Source of the DNA: a virus
Length of the DNA: 29,899 nt
Virus record (IMG/VR): IMGVR_UViG_3300008267_000630
Span: 1-29,899 of that record
Reading direction: 5' to 3' (one strand)
Under the pieces are notes generated by a model. The model saw only the letters and a list, made by a program, of their open reading frames with translations, made no database searches and had not been told where the DNA came from. A program made the position numbers and the translations under genes. Below, in pieces: positions 14,548-21,240 of this stretch. Numbering within the stretch: the first letter of the stretch is position 1; each line of letters starts with the position of its first letter.

Positions 14548-15254
14548 ACCCTTATCAAAAACTACAACAACGTAAGCGTACCTGGACTCCTGTTCAAACC
14601 ACTGCTGGAACCCTTCGTGATGGCTCAGAAGAAACTATCTACCGTGCACTCGCCATGCGACACATGGAACTCCCCGTTGGTGGTTTCATTCAAGATGCCC
14701 TTAGTGAGATTCCAGCTCTATCGGCAGACCTGCTCCGATCTAATGTTAAAGACGAAGAGAATCACGACTTGGCTCTCGGTTACATCGCCAATGCTTTGGG
14801 TGTTGACGAGAATGCTGAAGCCGAAGCAAAGCGCCTTAGGGATGCTTGGGAAGCGCATCCTGATCACACGGTACTTAAGGCACTGGTTGCCGAGCGTGCA
14901 ATTTTCTTCGTACTACTCCCCTTCTTCCGCTTTAATGGTGACGCTGGTCTCAGAACCGTGAGTGCAGACATTAGTCGTGATGAACAAGTCCATGTAGCGG
15001 CTAATAGCCTTGTGTGTAAGGAGCTTGGGTTGGAGATTAGTCCTTCCCTTGATAAGCTTCGTAAGGCTACTATTAACTGGGTTATGACGCCTCTTAAAGC
15101 GTCTACCAACAAATATTTGGACAAAAAATTTTGGCTGGATGCTAGTGATCGCCTGATGTATGAAGGGAAGGCTCCTGAGCTTTCTGATACAAAGCGAGCA
15201 CGTATGCCTGCCTTCTTTGAACATGCAAACCCCAACCTACCTCAATATGCTTGA
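14544..15254 (+). CDS. Ribonucleotide reductase small (beta) subunit, ferritin-like
   Basis: A 236-residue helical protein with two ExxH motifs, E71-E-N-H74 and E147-Q-V-H150, plus candidate metal ligands E30 or E42 and E117, the arrangement of a class I RNR beta subunit. It would supply the radical to the alpha subunit encoded just before it. The position equivalent to the radical tyrosine (four after the first ExxH histidine) is L78, not Tyr, so a standard tyrosyl radical is not supported at that site. The ATG overlaps the alpha stop (ATGA); a TTG nine bases earlier is also in frame. It is much shorter than E. coli NrdB (376). Assignment rests on motifs and gene pairing. Confidence 0.85.
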   Translation: MNPYQKLQQRKRTWTPVQTTAGTLRDGSEETIYRALAMRHMELPVGGFIQDALSEIPALSADLLRSNVKDEENHDLALGYIANALGVDENAEAEAKRLRDAWEAHPDHTVLKALVAERAIFFVLLPFFRFNGDAGLRTVSADISRDEQVHVAANSLVCKELGLEISPSLDKLRKATINWVMTPLKASTNKYLDKKFWLDASDRLMYEGKAPELSDTKRARMPAFFEHANPNLPQYA

Positions 15255-15420
15255 GACCCATGGTCTCCAGCTCACCTCTCTTGTAGCTCAACTAGAAGAG
15301 AACTTCCCACCACTTAATCCCCACCCGGATGACTCACACTCATTAATTATGTACCGCTCTGGCCAACGTTCTGTGGTCGAGTGGATTCAACACCAACTCA
15401 ACGAAGAGAACAATGGCTAA
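15247..15420 (+). CDS. Small protein, unknown
   Basis: A 57-residue protein (MLETHGLQLTSLVAQL...). A short first helix (7-18) is followed by a Pro-rich loop (FPPLNPHPDDSHS), a strand (LIMYRSGQR) and a terminal helix (SVVEWIQHQLNEEN). The ATG overlaps the beta-subunit stop region, and the end overlaps the next gene by eight bases. No family recognised. Confidence 0.65.
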   Translation: MLETHGLQLTSLVAQLEENFPPLNPHPDDSHSLIMYRSGQRSVVEWIQHQLNEENNG

Positions 15421-16171
15421 GAACCAAGAGCAACGTAGAGAAGCACCTAAGCCCACACCAATGCCACAACGTAGGGAAGAACCTAGGACGACCCTTGGTC
15501 AAGGTATTAGGGCTGCAGGTGCAGATGGTATTACTAAGAAAGAACTGAACTTTATTGCGGATACAACTGGCAAGTCTAGCAGTCAAATTATCCAAAAACT
15601 AGACCAGGTTAATAAAAACCTAAAGTCTAATGATAAGACTGGCATCAACCTTGGTGCTGCTGCTAGCAATATGCTCATCCGTGAAGCAAGTAAGCAGTCA
15701 CCCACTGGTTACAATACTTACCTCAGTTCGATCATGGGTCCTGCAATGGGAACTGGTCGTCTTGGAACTGAACTGCAGCGTAGGGCTACTGAGTTTGGTA
15801 CTACCGGCAGCATGGGTTCACTTATTCCACGAGGTATGAGCGCCATGCCTAGTGGTAGGTTGACTGTATCTGGTGTTGGTAAGCAGTTCGAGCTTCCTAA
15901 GACAAAGATACTCAACCCGATTGACCTAGAAACAGGTGGCAACAGGCCTCCTGGTGGTAATAATACTGATGTTGAACCAACAGTTGAGGAAGTGGCTCCT
16001 ACTACAATAGACACACAAGCTCCTGATATGGGTATCAGTGCTGACCTTGCTAACTGGGCTACTGGCTTCAGGCGTAAAGGTAGCAGCCGTAAAGGAGCTG
16101 GTCGCGGAGCGCAAACCCTTGGCGGATCAACACGAGTAAACCCAACTGGATCCTTTAGAGGCGGTATGTAA
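15413..16171 (+). CDS. Likely tail or head-tail structural protein (gp7.3 position)
   Basis: A 252-residue protein of low complexity: a charged Pro/Gln/Arg-rich start, a helical segment (about 45-75), a Gly/Ser/Thr-rich middle, and a basic C-terminus (GFRRKGSSRKGAGRGAQTLGG). It sits directly before the portal gene, the place of T7 gp7.3, a small tail-assembly and host-range protein that also ends in a Lys/Arg/Gly-rich segment. The likeness is in position and composition, not in clear sequence match. No enzyme motif is visible. Its last base overlaps the portal ATG (TAATG). Confidence 0.7.
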   Translation: MAKNQEQRREAPKPTPMPQRREEPRTTLGQGIRAAGADGITKKELNFIADTTGKSSSQIIQKLDQVNKNLKSNDKTGINLGAAASNMLIREASKQSPTGYNTYLSSIMGPAMGTGRLGTELQRRATEFGTTGSMGSLIPRGMSAMPSGRLTVSGVGKQFELPKTKILNPIDLETGGNRPPGGNNTDVEPTVEEVAPTTIDTQAPDMGISADLANWATGFRRKGSSRKGAGRGAQTLGGSTRVNPTGSFRGGM

Positions 16172-17796
16172 TGTCAGCTAAAACAAGATACGATTATCTA
16201 AGTAAGTATCGTTCCACGTTTCTCGACACAGCTGTACAGTGCTCTCAGTTGACACTCCCTACTCTCATCCAACAGGATGACGATGTAGGACGTTCAACAA
16301 ACCTTAGGTTGACTACACCATGGCAAAGCGTTGGTGCTAAGGGAGTGGTGACGCTAGCATCTAAATTGATGTTAGCTCTACTGCCTCCCCAAACCAGCTT
16401 CTTTAAGCTACAGATCGATGATTCAAAGATCGGTGTAGATCTACCAGCAGAGGCACGATCAGACCTTGATATCTCTTTCGCTAAGATGGAGAGGTCTGTC
16501 ATGGAAATTATAGCAGCATCTAGTGATCGCGTTACCGTACACCAAGCTCTTAAGCATCTGGTAGTAGGCGGTAATGCTCTGATCTACATGGGTCCTAAGG
16601 GACTTAAGCTATATCCATTGAACAGGTATGTCGTAGATCGAGATGGTAACGGTGAGATCCTAGAGATCGTTACACGTGAACGCATCAGTCGTAAACTACT
16701 TGCACCTATCCTCAATACAGTTACTCCTGTCAACTCTCCTGGAGAAGATGGAGCTGATAATGAGGAAGATGTAGATGTTTACACACATGTCAAACGAGAC
16801 AACAACCGTCTTGTCTGGCACCAAGAAGTATTCGATAAGATCATCCCTGGCTCTCAAGGTAAGGCACCATTGGATGCTAACCCTTGGTTGGTACTCAGGT
16901 TTAATGTGGTTGATGGAGAGTCATTCGGTCGTGGTAGAGTAGAGGAGTTCCTTGGTGATCTCCGCTCACTAGAGGCTCTCATGCAAGCACTCGTAGAGGG
17001 CTCTGCAGTCGCCGCTAAGGTGGTCTTTACTGTCTCCCCCTCTAGTACTACTAAGCCTCAGACGCTCTCGGCTGCGGGCAACGGAGCCATCATTCAGGGG
17101 CGTCCTGATGACATCTCTGTTGTACAAGTTGGTAAGACAGCAGACTTCAAGACTGCTATGGAGATGGCTAGTGTATTAGAGCGTCGCCTTAGTGAAGCAT
17201 TCCTAATCCTTAACGTAAGGAATAGTGAGCGTACCACAGCTGAAGAGGTACGTATGACACAGATGGAACTAGAGCAACAACTAGGTGGACTATTCTCCCT
17301 CCTTACTGTTGAGTTCCTTGTGCCTTACCTGAACCGTAAGCTCTCTGTACTACAGAAGAACCAAGAGATCCCACGTATTCCTAAGGATCTTGTACGTCCT
17401 ACCATTGTTGCTGGTATCAATGCACTTGGTAGAGGACAGGATAGGGAATCACTGACTCAGTTCTTCACTACCATTGCTCAGACACTTGGACCCGAAGCTG
17501 CTGGTACATACCTTAACCTAGATGAAGCAGTGAAGCGTCTTGCTGCTGCTCAAGGTATCGATGTACTCAACCTTGTTAAGTCCATGGCTCAAGTCCAACA
17601 GGAACAAGGTCAAGCACAGCAACAAGCACAAGAGATGGAGCTACTGAAGCAAGCTCCTAACATGGCTAAAGCTCCACTGATGGATCCAACAAAGAATCCA
17701 CAACTATTGAACGGATCAAATGAACAAACAAACACCAACGAGATCCCAGAGATCGAACAAGAAAGCAACATCCCCGGAGGAAGTCCCTTCGGTTGA
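16171..17796 (+). CDS. Portal protein (head-tail connector, gp8-like)
   Basis: A 541-residue protein, nearly the length of T7 gp8 (536), forming the dodecameric ring through which DNA is packaged and ejected. Recognisable connector features include an early PWQSVGAKGVVTLASKLMLAL segment (49-69), FGRGRVEEFLGDL (252-264) in the stem region, and ERTTAEEVRMTQMELEQQLGG (354-374) in the long helical part. A Gln-rich coiled stretch (about 475-490) and a polar tail close the chain. It starts at a one-base overlap with the preceding gene and precedes the scaffold gene as in T7. Identification is firm from pattern, size and order. Confidence 0.95.
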   Translation: MSAKTRYDYLSKYRSTFLDTAVQCSQLTLPTLIQQDDDVGRSTNLRLTTPWQSVGAKGVVTLASKLMLALLPPQTSFFKLQIDDSKIGVDLPAEARSDLDISFAKMERSVMEIIAASSDRVTVHQALKHLVVGGNALIYMGPKGLKLYPLNRYVVDRDGNGEILEIVTRERISRKLLAPILNTVTPVNSPGEDGADNEEDVDVYTHVKRDNNRLVWHQEVFDKIIPGSQGKAPLDANPWLVLRFNVVDGESFGRGRVEEFLGDLRSLEALMQALVEGSAVAAKVVFTVSPSSTTKPQTLSAAGNGAIIQGRPDDISVVQVGKTADFKTAMEMASVLERRLSEAFLILNVRNSERTTAEEVRMTQMELEQQLGGLFSLLTVEFLVPYLNRKLSVLQKNQEIPRIPKDLVRPTIVAGINALGRGQDRESLTQFFTTIAQTLGPEAAGTYLNLDEAVKRLAAAQGIDVLNLVKSMAQVQQEQGQAQQQAQEMELLKQAPNMAKAPLMDPTKNPQLLNGSNEQTNTNEIPEIEQESNIPGGSPFG

Positions 17797-17953
17797 CACA
17801 GTTGATGATCAAACCAATACTGAAGATACGCCTTACATGAAGCGTACTAAGATTGGTGAACCCACCATCGGTCGTTCCCCCGATTTTGTCAAGACAGTAG
17901 GTCTTGGAAATCTAACCGTTATCACAGCAAATGGCAAACGAAATTACACTTAA
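17720..17953 (+). CDS. Small protein between portal and scaffold
   Basis: A 77-residue protein starting in the end of the portal gene and reaching 23 bases into the scaffold gene. It has a polar, charged first half and a second half with GEPTIGRSPDFVKTVGLGNLTV. T7 has no gene at this place. An ATG at 17837 would give a 38-residue product with almost no portal overlap. The 134 bases between portal and scaffold are otherwise empty, which favours a real gene, but composition gives no functional clue. Confidence 0.5.
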   Translation: MNKQTPTRSQRSNKKATSPEEVPSVDTVDDQTNTEDTPYMKRTKIGEPTIGRSPDFVKTVGLGNLTVITANGKRNYT

Positions 17954-18689
17954 TCCGTATGAGCAAGTAGAGGGTGAACTCTCTGCTGAAGAACTTGATT
18001 CTCTGGAAGTTGGTGAACGTCTAGCTGAGCAAGAGAATGAACTGCTGGCTGGTAAGTACCGATCAGCAGAGGAGCTAGAGCGTGGCTACCTTGAGCTACA
18101 GAAGCGCCTCAGTGGTAAGGAAGAACCTGAGGTAGAGGAAGCACCGCAGGAAGAGGAGGAGGCACCTACCGAGGAAGGTGGTGACCTGTATGAAACAATC
18201 ATGGAGTCCTACCGTACTGGTGAATGGGACCCTGAAGTTGTTGGTAAGGTGGAGGGTATGGACCCTGTTGATGTAGCTAACATGTTCCTTACTAATCAAC
18301 AGGCTCAACAGCAAAGCACTCCTCAAGCTACAGAGGCTGACATTGAACAGATCCAACAAGCAGTTGGTGGCTCTGATGAATACCAGAGCATGATTCAATG
18401 GGCTGGTCAGAACCTATCTGAACAAGAAGTAGCAATGTATGATGCAGTGATGGATCGTGGTGATCCTCTTGCTATGTTCTTTGCTGCTCAGGCTCTTAAT
18501 GCACGTTACCAAGATGCTGTAGGGTATGATGGTGAGATGCTTACTGGCAGTGCACCACGTAATACTGGTGATGGCTTCCGTTCACAAGCTGAACTAGTGG
18601 CAGCTATGAGTGACCCACGTTACGATAAGGATCCAGCCTATCGTGCTGATGTAGCCGATAAACTGGAACGCTCTAACATTAATTTTTGA
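17931..18689 (+). CDS. Capsid assembly scaffolding protein (gp9-like)
   Basis: A 252-residue, very acidic helical protein that should guide capsid assembly and leave before DNA packaging. A Glu-rich block (KEEPEVEEAPQEEEEAPTEE) lies around 63-82. A Gln-rich coiled stretch follows (NQQAQQQSTPQATEADIEQIQQ), and the C-terminal half holds GDPLAMFFAAQALNARYQDA and FRSQAELVAAMSDPRYDKDP, the latter typical of T7-type scaffolds. Shorter than T7 gp9 (307). It lies after the portal as in T7, but the capsid gene does not follow directly: 2.5 kb of photosynthesis and other genes intervene. Confidence 0.93.
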   Translation: MANEITLNPYEQVEGELSAEELDSLEVGERLAEQENELLAGKYRSAEELERGYLELQKRLSGKEEPEVEEAPQEEEEAPTEEGGDLYETIMESYRTGEWDPEVVGKVEGMDPVDVANMFLTNQQAQQQSTPQATEADIEQIQQAVGGSDEYQSMIQWAGQNLSEQEVAMYDAVMDRGDPLAMFFAAQALNARYQDAVGYDGEMLTGSAPRNTGDGFRSQAELVAAMSDPRYDKDPAYRADVADKLERSNINF

Positions 18690-18862
18690 TGAACGACACT
18701 AACATCTTCGCTAAAGAACCCACCATGTACACTGACGAATCCTACACTGTGCCTCATAACGAACGTGCTGAACTCCTCAACGGTCGCCTTGCTATGCTTG
18801 GCTTCGTGGCTGCTATTGGTGCTTATATCGTAACTGGTCAAATTATCCCTGGAGTATTCTAA
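18689..18862 (+). CDS. hli: High-light-inducible protein (Hli)
   Basis: A 57-residue photoprotection protein for the host thylakoid membrane. The chlorophyll-binding signature is E28-L-L-N31-G-R33-L-A-M, followed by one membrane helix (LAMLGFVAAIGAYIVTGQII, 34-53). Hli proteins bind chlorophyll and carotenoid and protect photosystem II during assembly and stress; phage copies are thought to keep photosynthesis going during infection. The ATG overlaps the scaffold stop (TGATG) and the TAA overlaps the next ATG, so it is embedded in a structural transcription unit that would be expressed late. Host-derived auxiliary metabolic gene. Confidence 0.95.
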   Translation: MNDTNIFAKEPTMYTDESYTVPHNERAELLNGRLAMLGFVAAIGAYIVTGQIIPGVF

Positions 18863-18912
18863 TGGCTTGCGGAAGCAAAGGACACAAAGGTAATGGCGGA
18901 AAGAAAAAGTAA
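18862..18912 (+). CDS. Possible 16-residue peptide
   Basis: A tiny frame, MACGSKGHKGNGGKKK, beginning at a TAATG overlap with hli. It is very basic and Gly-rich, like the proteins after it. It may be translated mainly to carry ribosomes to the next start, which lies inside it in another frame at 18893. Confidence 0.3.
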   Translation: MACGSKGHKGNGGKKK

Positions 18913-19141
18913 CGTCAGCCTAAAGATTGGTGTACACAAGTCACGTACTGGCGGCCTCACAGCTGCTGGTCGTGCCAAATATAACAAGGCTACTGGCTCT
19001 AACCTCAAGGCTCCACAGCCTGAAGGAGGGCCACGTAAGCGTTCCTTCTGTGCCCGTATGGGTGGCGTGAAGGGGCCAATGAAAGACGAGAAGGGTAGAC
19101 CTACTCGCAAAGCACTAGCCCTCCGTAAATGGAAATGTTAA
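18893..19141 (+). CDS. Small basic phage protein (DUF6321-like)
   Basis: An 82-residue, strongly basic protein. The pattern RTGGLTAAGRAKYNKATGSNL followed by GGPRKRSFCARMGGVKGPMKDE and RPTRKALALRKWKC is one I recall from many phages, listed as DUF6321, though the number is from memory. Two Cys (one in SFCARM, one at the C-terminus) and the dense Lys/Arg suggest nucleic-acid binding, with no known activity. It lies between hli and psbA with three other small basic frames. The ATG at 18893 lies inside the preceding tiny frame. Confidence 0.8.
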   Translation: MAERKSNVSLKIGVHKSRTGGLTAAGRAKYNKATGSNLKAPQPEGGPRKRSFCARMGGVKGPMKDEKGRPTRKALALRKWKC

Positions 19142-19291
19142 ATGGCTAAGCCTGGTTTGTACGCTAACATTCACGCTAAGCGTATGCGTATTAAAGCTGG
19201 TTCTGATGAGAAGATGAGGAAGCCTGGTTCACCTGGTGCTCCTACTGCTGCTCAATTCAGGAAGTCAGCTAAAACTGCTAAAAAGAAGTAA
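19142..19291 (+). CDS. Small Lys-rich protein, unknown
   Basis: A 49-residue protein with 14 Lys or Arg and two acidic residues. It starts MAKPGLYANIHAKRMRIKAG, continues with a Gly/Pro-rich centre and ends KSAKTAKKK. I recall close relatives in cyanophages of several families, so it appears to be a widely kept cyanophage protein of unknown role. The ATG follows directly on the previous TAA with no gap. DNA or RNA binding is suggested by composition only. Confidence 0.75.
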   Translation: MAKPGLYANIHAKRMRIKAGSDEKMRKPGSPGAPTAAQFRKSAKTAKKK

Positions 19292-19296
19292 CTATC

Positions 19297-19416
19297 ATGC
19301 CTAAAGTCGGAAACAAAGAGTATCCTTATACTCCTGCTGGTAAAGCAGCAGCTAAGAAGGCAGCCGCTAAAACTGGTAAGCCTGTTAAAATGCCTTCCAA
19401 GAAGAAGGATTATTGA
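19297..19416 (+). CDS. Small Lys/Ala-rich, histone-H1-like peptide
   Basis: A 39-residue protein with 11 Lys and a repeat-like core AGKAAAKKAAAKTGKP (14-29) that resembles the tails of bacterial histone H1-like proteins and eukaryotic H1. It ends at a terminator hairpin. Five bases separate it from the previous gene. It could help to neutralise DNA or be a minor virion component; no direct evidence for either. Confidence 0.7.
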   Translation: MPKVGNKEYPYTPAGKAAAKKAAAKTGKPVKMPSKKKDY

Positions 19417-19421
19417 TCGAT

Positions 19422-19460
19422 AGAGGCTTAGCCCCTAGCGAGTAGTGCTGGGCCTCTTTA
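19422..19460 (+). terminator. Terminator after the basic-protein cluster
   Basis: AGAGGC (19422-19427) pairs with GCCTCT (19452-19457), with extra pairing possible inside (TTAGC with GCTGG), followed by TTTAAT. Placed between the hli/basic-protein genes and the RlpA-like gene, it probably attenuates late transcription before psbA. Confidence 0.6.
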
Positions 19461-19480
19461 ATGAGTAGATGGAAATATAA

Positions 19481-19504
19481 ATGTTCCTTGCTATCTTATT
19501 ATGA
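19481..19504 (+). CDS. Possible 7-residue leader peptide
   Basis: A minimal frame, MFLAILL, whose TGA overlaps the ATG of the RlpA-like gene (ATGA). It is wholly hydrophobic. Joined by a -1 shift it would lengthen the hydrophobic start of the next protein into a more typical signal peptide. It may also be chance, because the frame is very short. Confidence 0.25.
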   Translation: MFLAILL

Positions 19505-19797
19505 TTCCTCTTCTAACTACTCTGTCAGTGATTAGCTCTTGGTATGGTCCCGGCTTCAATGGGAACCTTACTGCGAGTGGATCACGATACAATCAAAACG
19601 GCCTTACTGCAGCGCACAAGACACTCCCCTTTGGTACACGTTTAAAGGTGTGCTTTAAGAGGTGTGCCGTGGTGACGGTCAATGATCGTGGACCCTACAT
19701 TCATGGTAGGAGCCTTGATCTCAGTAAAGGTGCGGCTGATGCTATCGGTCTCACTGCCTCTGGAGTTGGACGAGTTAATGTAACACGTCTTAACTAA
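19501..19797 (+). CDS. RlpA-like double-psi beta-barrel cell-wall protein
   Basis: A 98-residue protein consisting almost only of an RlpA-type domain: SSWYGPGF (12-19), NLTASGSRYN (22-31), LTAAHKTLPFGT (35-46), VTVNDRGPY (58-66), HGRSLDLSKGAADAIG (68-83). H39 and D62 match residues conserved in lytic RlpA proteins, which cleave peptidoglycan stripped of stem peptides. A short hydrophobic start (MIPLLTTLSVI) could be a weak export signal. No T7-type amidase was seen, so this may be the endolysin. It lies between a terminator and psbA, so it could instead have come with psbA from a host. Family assignment is strong; the lysis role is inference. Confidence 0.9.
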   Translation: MIPLLTTLSVISSWYGPGFNGNLTASGSRYNQNGLTAAHKTLPFGTRLKVCFKRCAVVTVNDRGPYIHGRSLDLSKGAADAIGLTASGVGRVNVTRLN

Positions 19798-19803
19798 CTA
19801 CAC

Positions 19804-20865
19804 ATGACTACTACTCTAGTAGCCTCTAAGTCCCGGACTAATATCTGGGACTCTTACTTGAGCTGGGTAACCAGCACAGACAATCGTCTTTATATTGGCC
19901 ACTTTGGAGTCCTTATGATTCCTACTCTGGTGGCCGCTGCTACATGTTTTATCATCGCATTCATCGCGGCTCCCCCTGTCGATATTGATGGCATCCGAGA
20001 GCCCGTAGCTGGGAGTTTAATGTATGGAAACAACATCATATCGGGAGCCGTCGTTCCGAGCAGCAATGCCATCGGACTACACCTCTACCCAATTTGGGAA
20101 GCTAATTCACTTGATGAATGGCTCTACAACGGCGGTCCTTTCCAACTCACAGTATTCCACTTCCTCATTGGCATCTATGCTTACATGGGACGAGAGTGGG
20201 AACTTAGCTATCGACTAGGAATGAGGCCCTGGATCTTTGTCGCATACTCTGCCCCTGTCGCAGCCGCTACAGCAGTCTTCCTCGTATATCCGTTTGGTCA
20301 AGGTTCGTTCTCCGATGCTATGCCTCTGGGTATTTCGGGGACCTTCAACTACATGCTTGTTTTCCAAGCCGAGCATAATATCCTTATGCACCCCTTCCAC
20401 ATGCTTGGTGTGGCTGGCGTGTTCGGTGGGTCGCTATTCAGTGCGATGCACGGTTCCCTGGTTACCTCCTCACTTGTTCGTGAAACGACTGAAGAGGTGT
20501 CTCAGAACTATGGTTACAAGTTTGGGCAAGAGGAAGAGACCTACAACATTGTAGCTGCTCATGGTTATTTTGGACGTTTGATCTTCCAATATGCATCTTT
20601 CAATAATAGCCGTAGCCTTCACTTCTTCCTTGCTGCTTGGCCTGTTGTTGGTATTTGGTTTGCTGCTCTGGGCGTTTCGACCATGGCTTTCAATCTTAAT
20701 GGTTTCAACTTTAACCAAAGCCTTATCGACTCTCAAGGGCAAGTGATCAATACCTGGGCTGATATCCTTAACCGAGCTGGTCTTGGTTTTGAGGTAATGC
20801 ACGAGCGTAATGCTCACAACTTCCCCCTTGATCTTGCTACACACACTGCACCTATCATTGGTTAA
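19804..20865 (+). CDS. psbA: Photosystem II D1 protein
   Basis: A 353-residue D1 reaction-centre protein that replaces fast-turning host D1 in the thylakoid during infection. Key residues are present: Tyr in FLVYPFGQG (YZ), Asp in FSDAMPLG (Mn ligand), His in [10 protein letters not shown], and [13 protein letters not shown] near the end (Mn-ligating His, Glu, His, Asp, and the Ala after which D1 is cleaved). E131 in MGREWEL equals E130 of D1:2, the high-light form. The cleaved tail THTAPIIG is short. A common GWFG segment reads GHFG here (His33). The ATG is seven bases after the RlpA-like stop. No intron. Confidence 0.98.
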   Translation: MTTTLVASKSRTNIWDSYLSWVTSTDNRLYIGHFGVLMIPTLVAAATCFIIAFIAAPPVDIDGIREPVAGSLMYGNNIISGAVVPSSNAIGLHLYPIWEANSLDEWLYNGGPFQLTVFHFLIGIYAYMGREWELSYRLGMRPWIFVAYSAPVAAATAVFLVYPFGQGSFSDAMPLGISGTFNYMLVFQAEHNILMHPFHMLGVAGVFGGSLFSAMHGSLVTSSLVRETTEEVSQNYGYKFGQEEETYNIVAAHGYFGRLIFQYASFNNSRSLHFFLAAWPVVGIWFAALGVSTMAFNLNGFNFNQSLIDSQGQVINTWADILNRAGLGFEVMHERNAHNFPLDLATHTAPIIG

Positions 20866-20867
20866 TT

Positions 20868-21047
20868 ATGGCACGCGCTACTCCTTTTGATCCTAAGCTG
20901 TCCTCAGTGGCAGCTGTTCAATATGTAACACCTACTGCAGGCTCTGCTGCCTTTGCAACTGCATACGGTGAAGCTAATCAAACGCTTACTGAGATGAGCC
21001 CTAAAGGTACTAAGGTACAAGCTGGTACGCTTGCTGCCTGGACCTAA
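20868..21047 (+). CDS. Small protein after psbA, unknown
   Basis: A 59-residue protein (MARATPFDPKLSSVAAV...) rich in Ala, Thr and Gly with few charges. It starts two bases after the psbA stop and ends just before a pair of hairpins, so it is the last gene of the psbA transcript. No membrane helix or known motif. Low charge and Thr/Ala richness recall small virion proteins such as those after the capsid gene, but this is a weak hint. Confidence 0.7.
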   Translation: MARATPFDPKLSSVAAVQYVTPTAGSAAFATAYGEANQTLTEMSPKGTKVQAGTLAAWT

Positions 21048-21049
21048 CC

Positions 21050-21074
21050 TTTAATAAGGAAATCTCTTATTAAA
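21050..21074 (+). other. Perfect 9-bp AT hairpin after psbA unit
   Basis: TTTAATAAG (21050-21058) is the exact complement of CTTATTAAA (21066-21074) across a 7-base loop. It begins three bases after a stop codon. It could stabilise the 3' end of the psbA message or be a processing site. Confidence 0.6.
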
Positions 21075-21083
21075 ACTTGGACT

Positions 21084-21115
21084 GGAGGCACCTCAGAGTA
21101 GGACCTCCTTTTCTT
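21084..21115 (+). terminator. Terminator between psbA unit and capsid gene
   Basis: GGAGG (21084-21088) pairs with CCTCC (21104-21108), continued by CCT (21091-21093) with AGG (21100-21102) around a 6-base loop, and followed by TTTTCTTT. This is a good rho-independent terminator. It isolates capsid expression from the photosynthesis genes upstream. Confidence 0.7.
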
Positions 21116-21240
21116 TGGCTTAGGCCGGTTACGACCGATACCCTTTGCCATGACAGTCGGAGAGACGACAACAAAAAAATGACAACAAAAATTCTAGGAT
21201 CCTAGAGAGACTACACACAACAACTCTCTCTTAAACTATT
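21116..21240 (+). promoter_or_regulatory. Capsid gene leader with inverted repeats
   Basis: About 125 bases between the terminator and the capsid start. It contains CGGT-TACG-ACCG (21126-21137), the palindrome TCTAGGATCCTAGA (21193-21206), and AGAGAG/CTCTCT pairing (21204-21209/21226-21231). The last 30 bases are rich in A and C with CU runs and have no Shine-Dalgarno sequence. A phage promoter for the capsid is expected here, but I could not define a consensus. Confidence 0.4.

Noticed and set aside
18862-18920. Frameshifted fusion of the 16-residue frame with the following basic protein
   Set aside because: Both start with a basic Gly/Lys-rich piece, but the downstream gene has its own ATG and a complete family-like sequence, so a simple overlap explains it better.
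1723-21218. GACTACAC shared near 1729 and 21209 as a phage RNA polymerase promoter
   Set aside because: Only eight bases match, flanking bases differ, and it is absent from other expected promoter sites. No T7- or Syn5-type promoter consensus was found.
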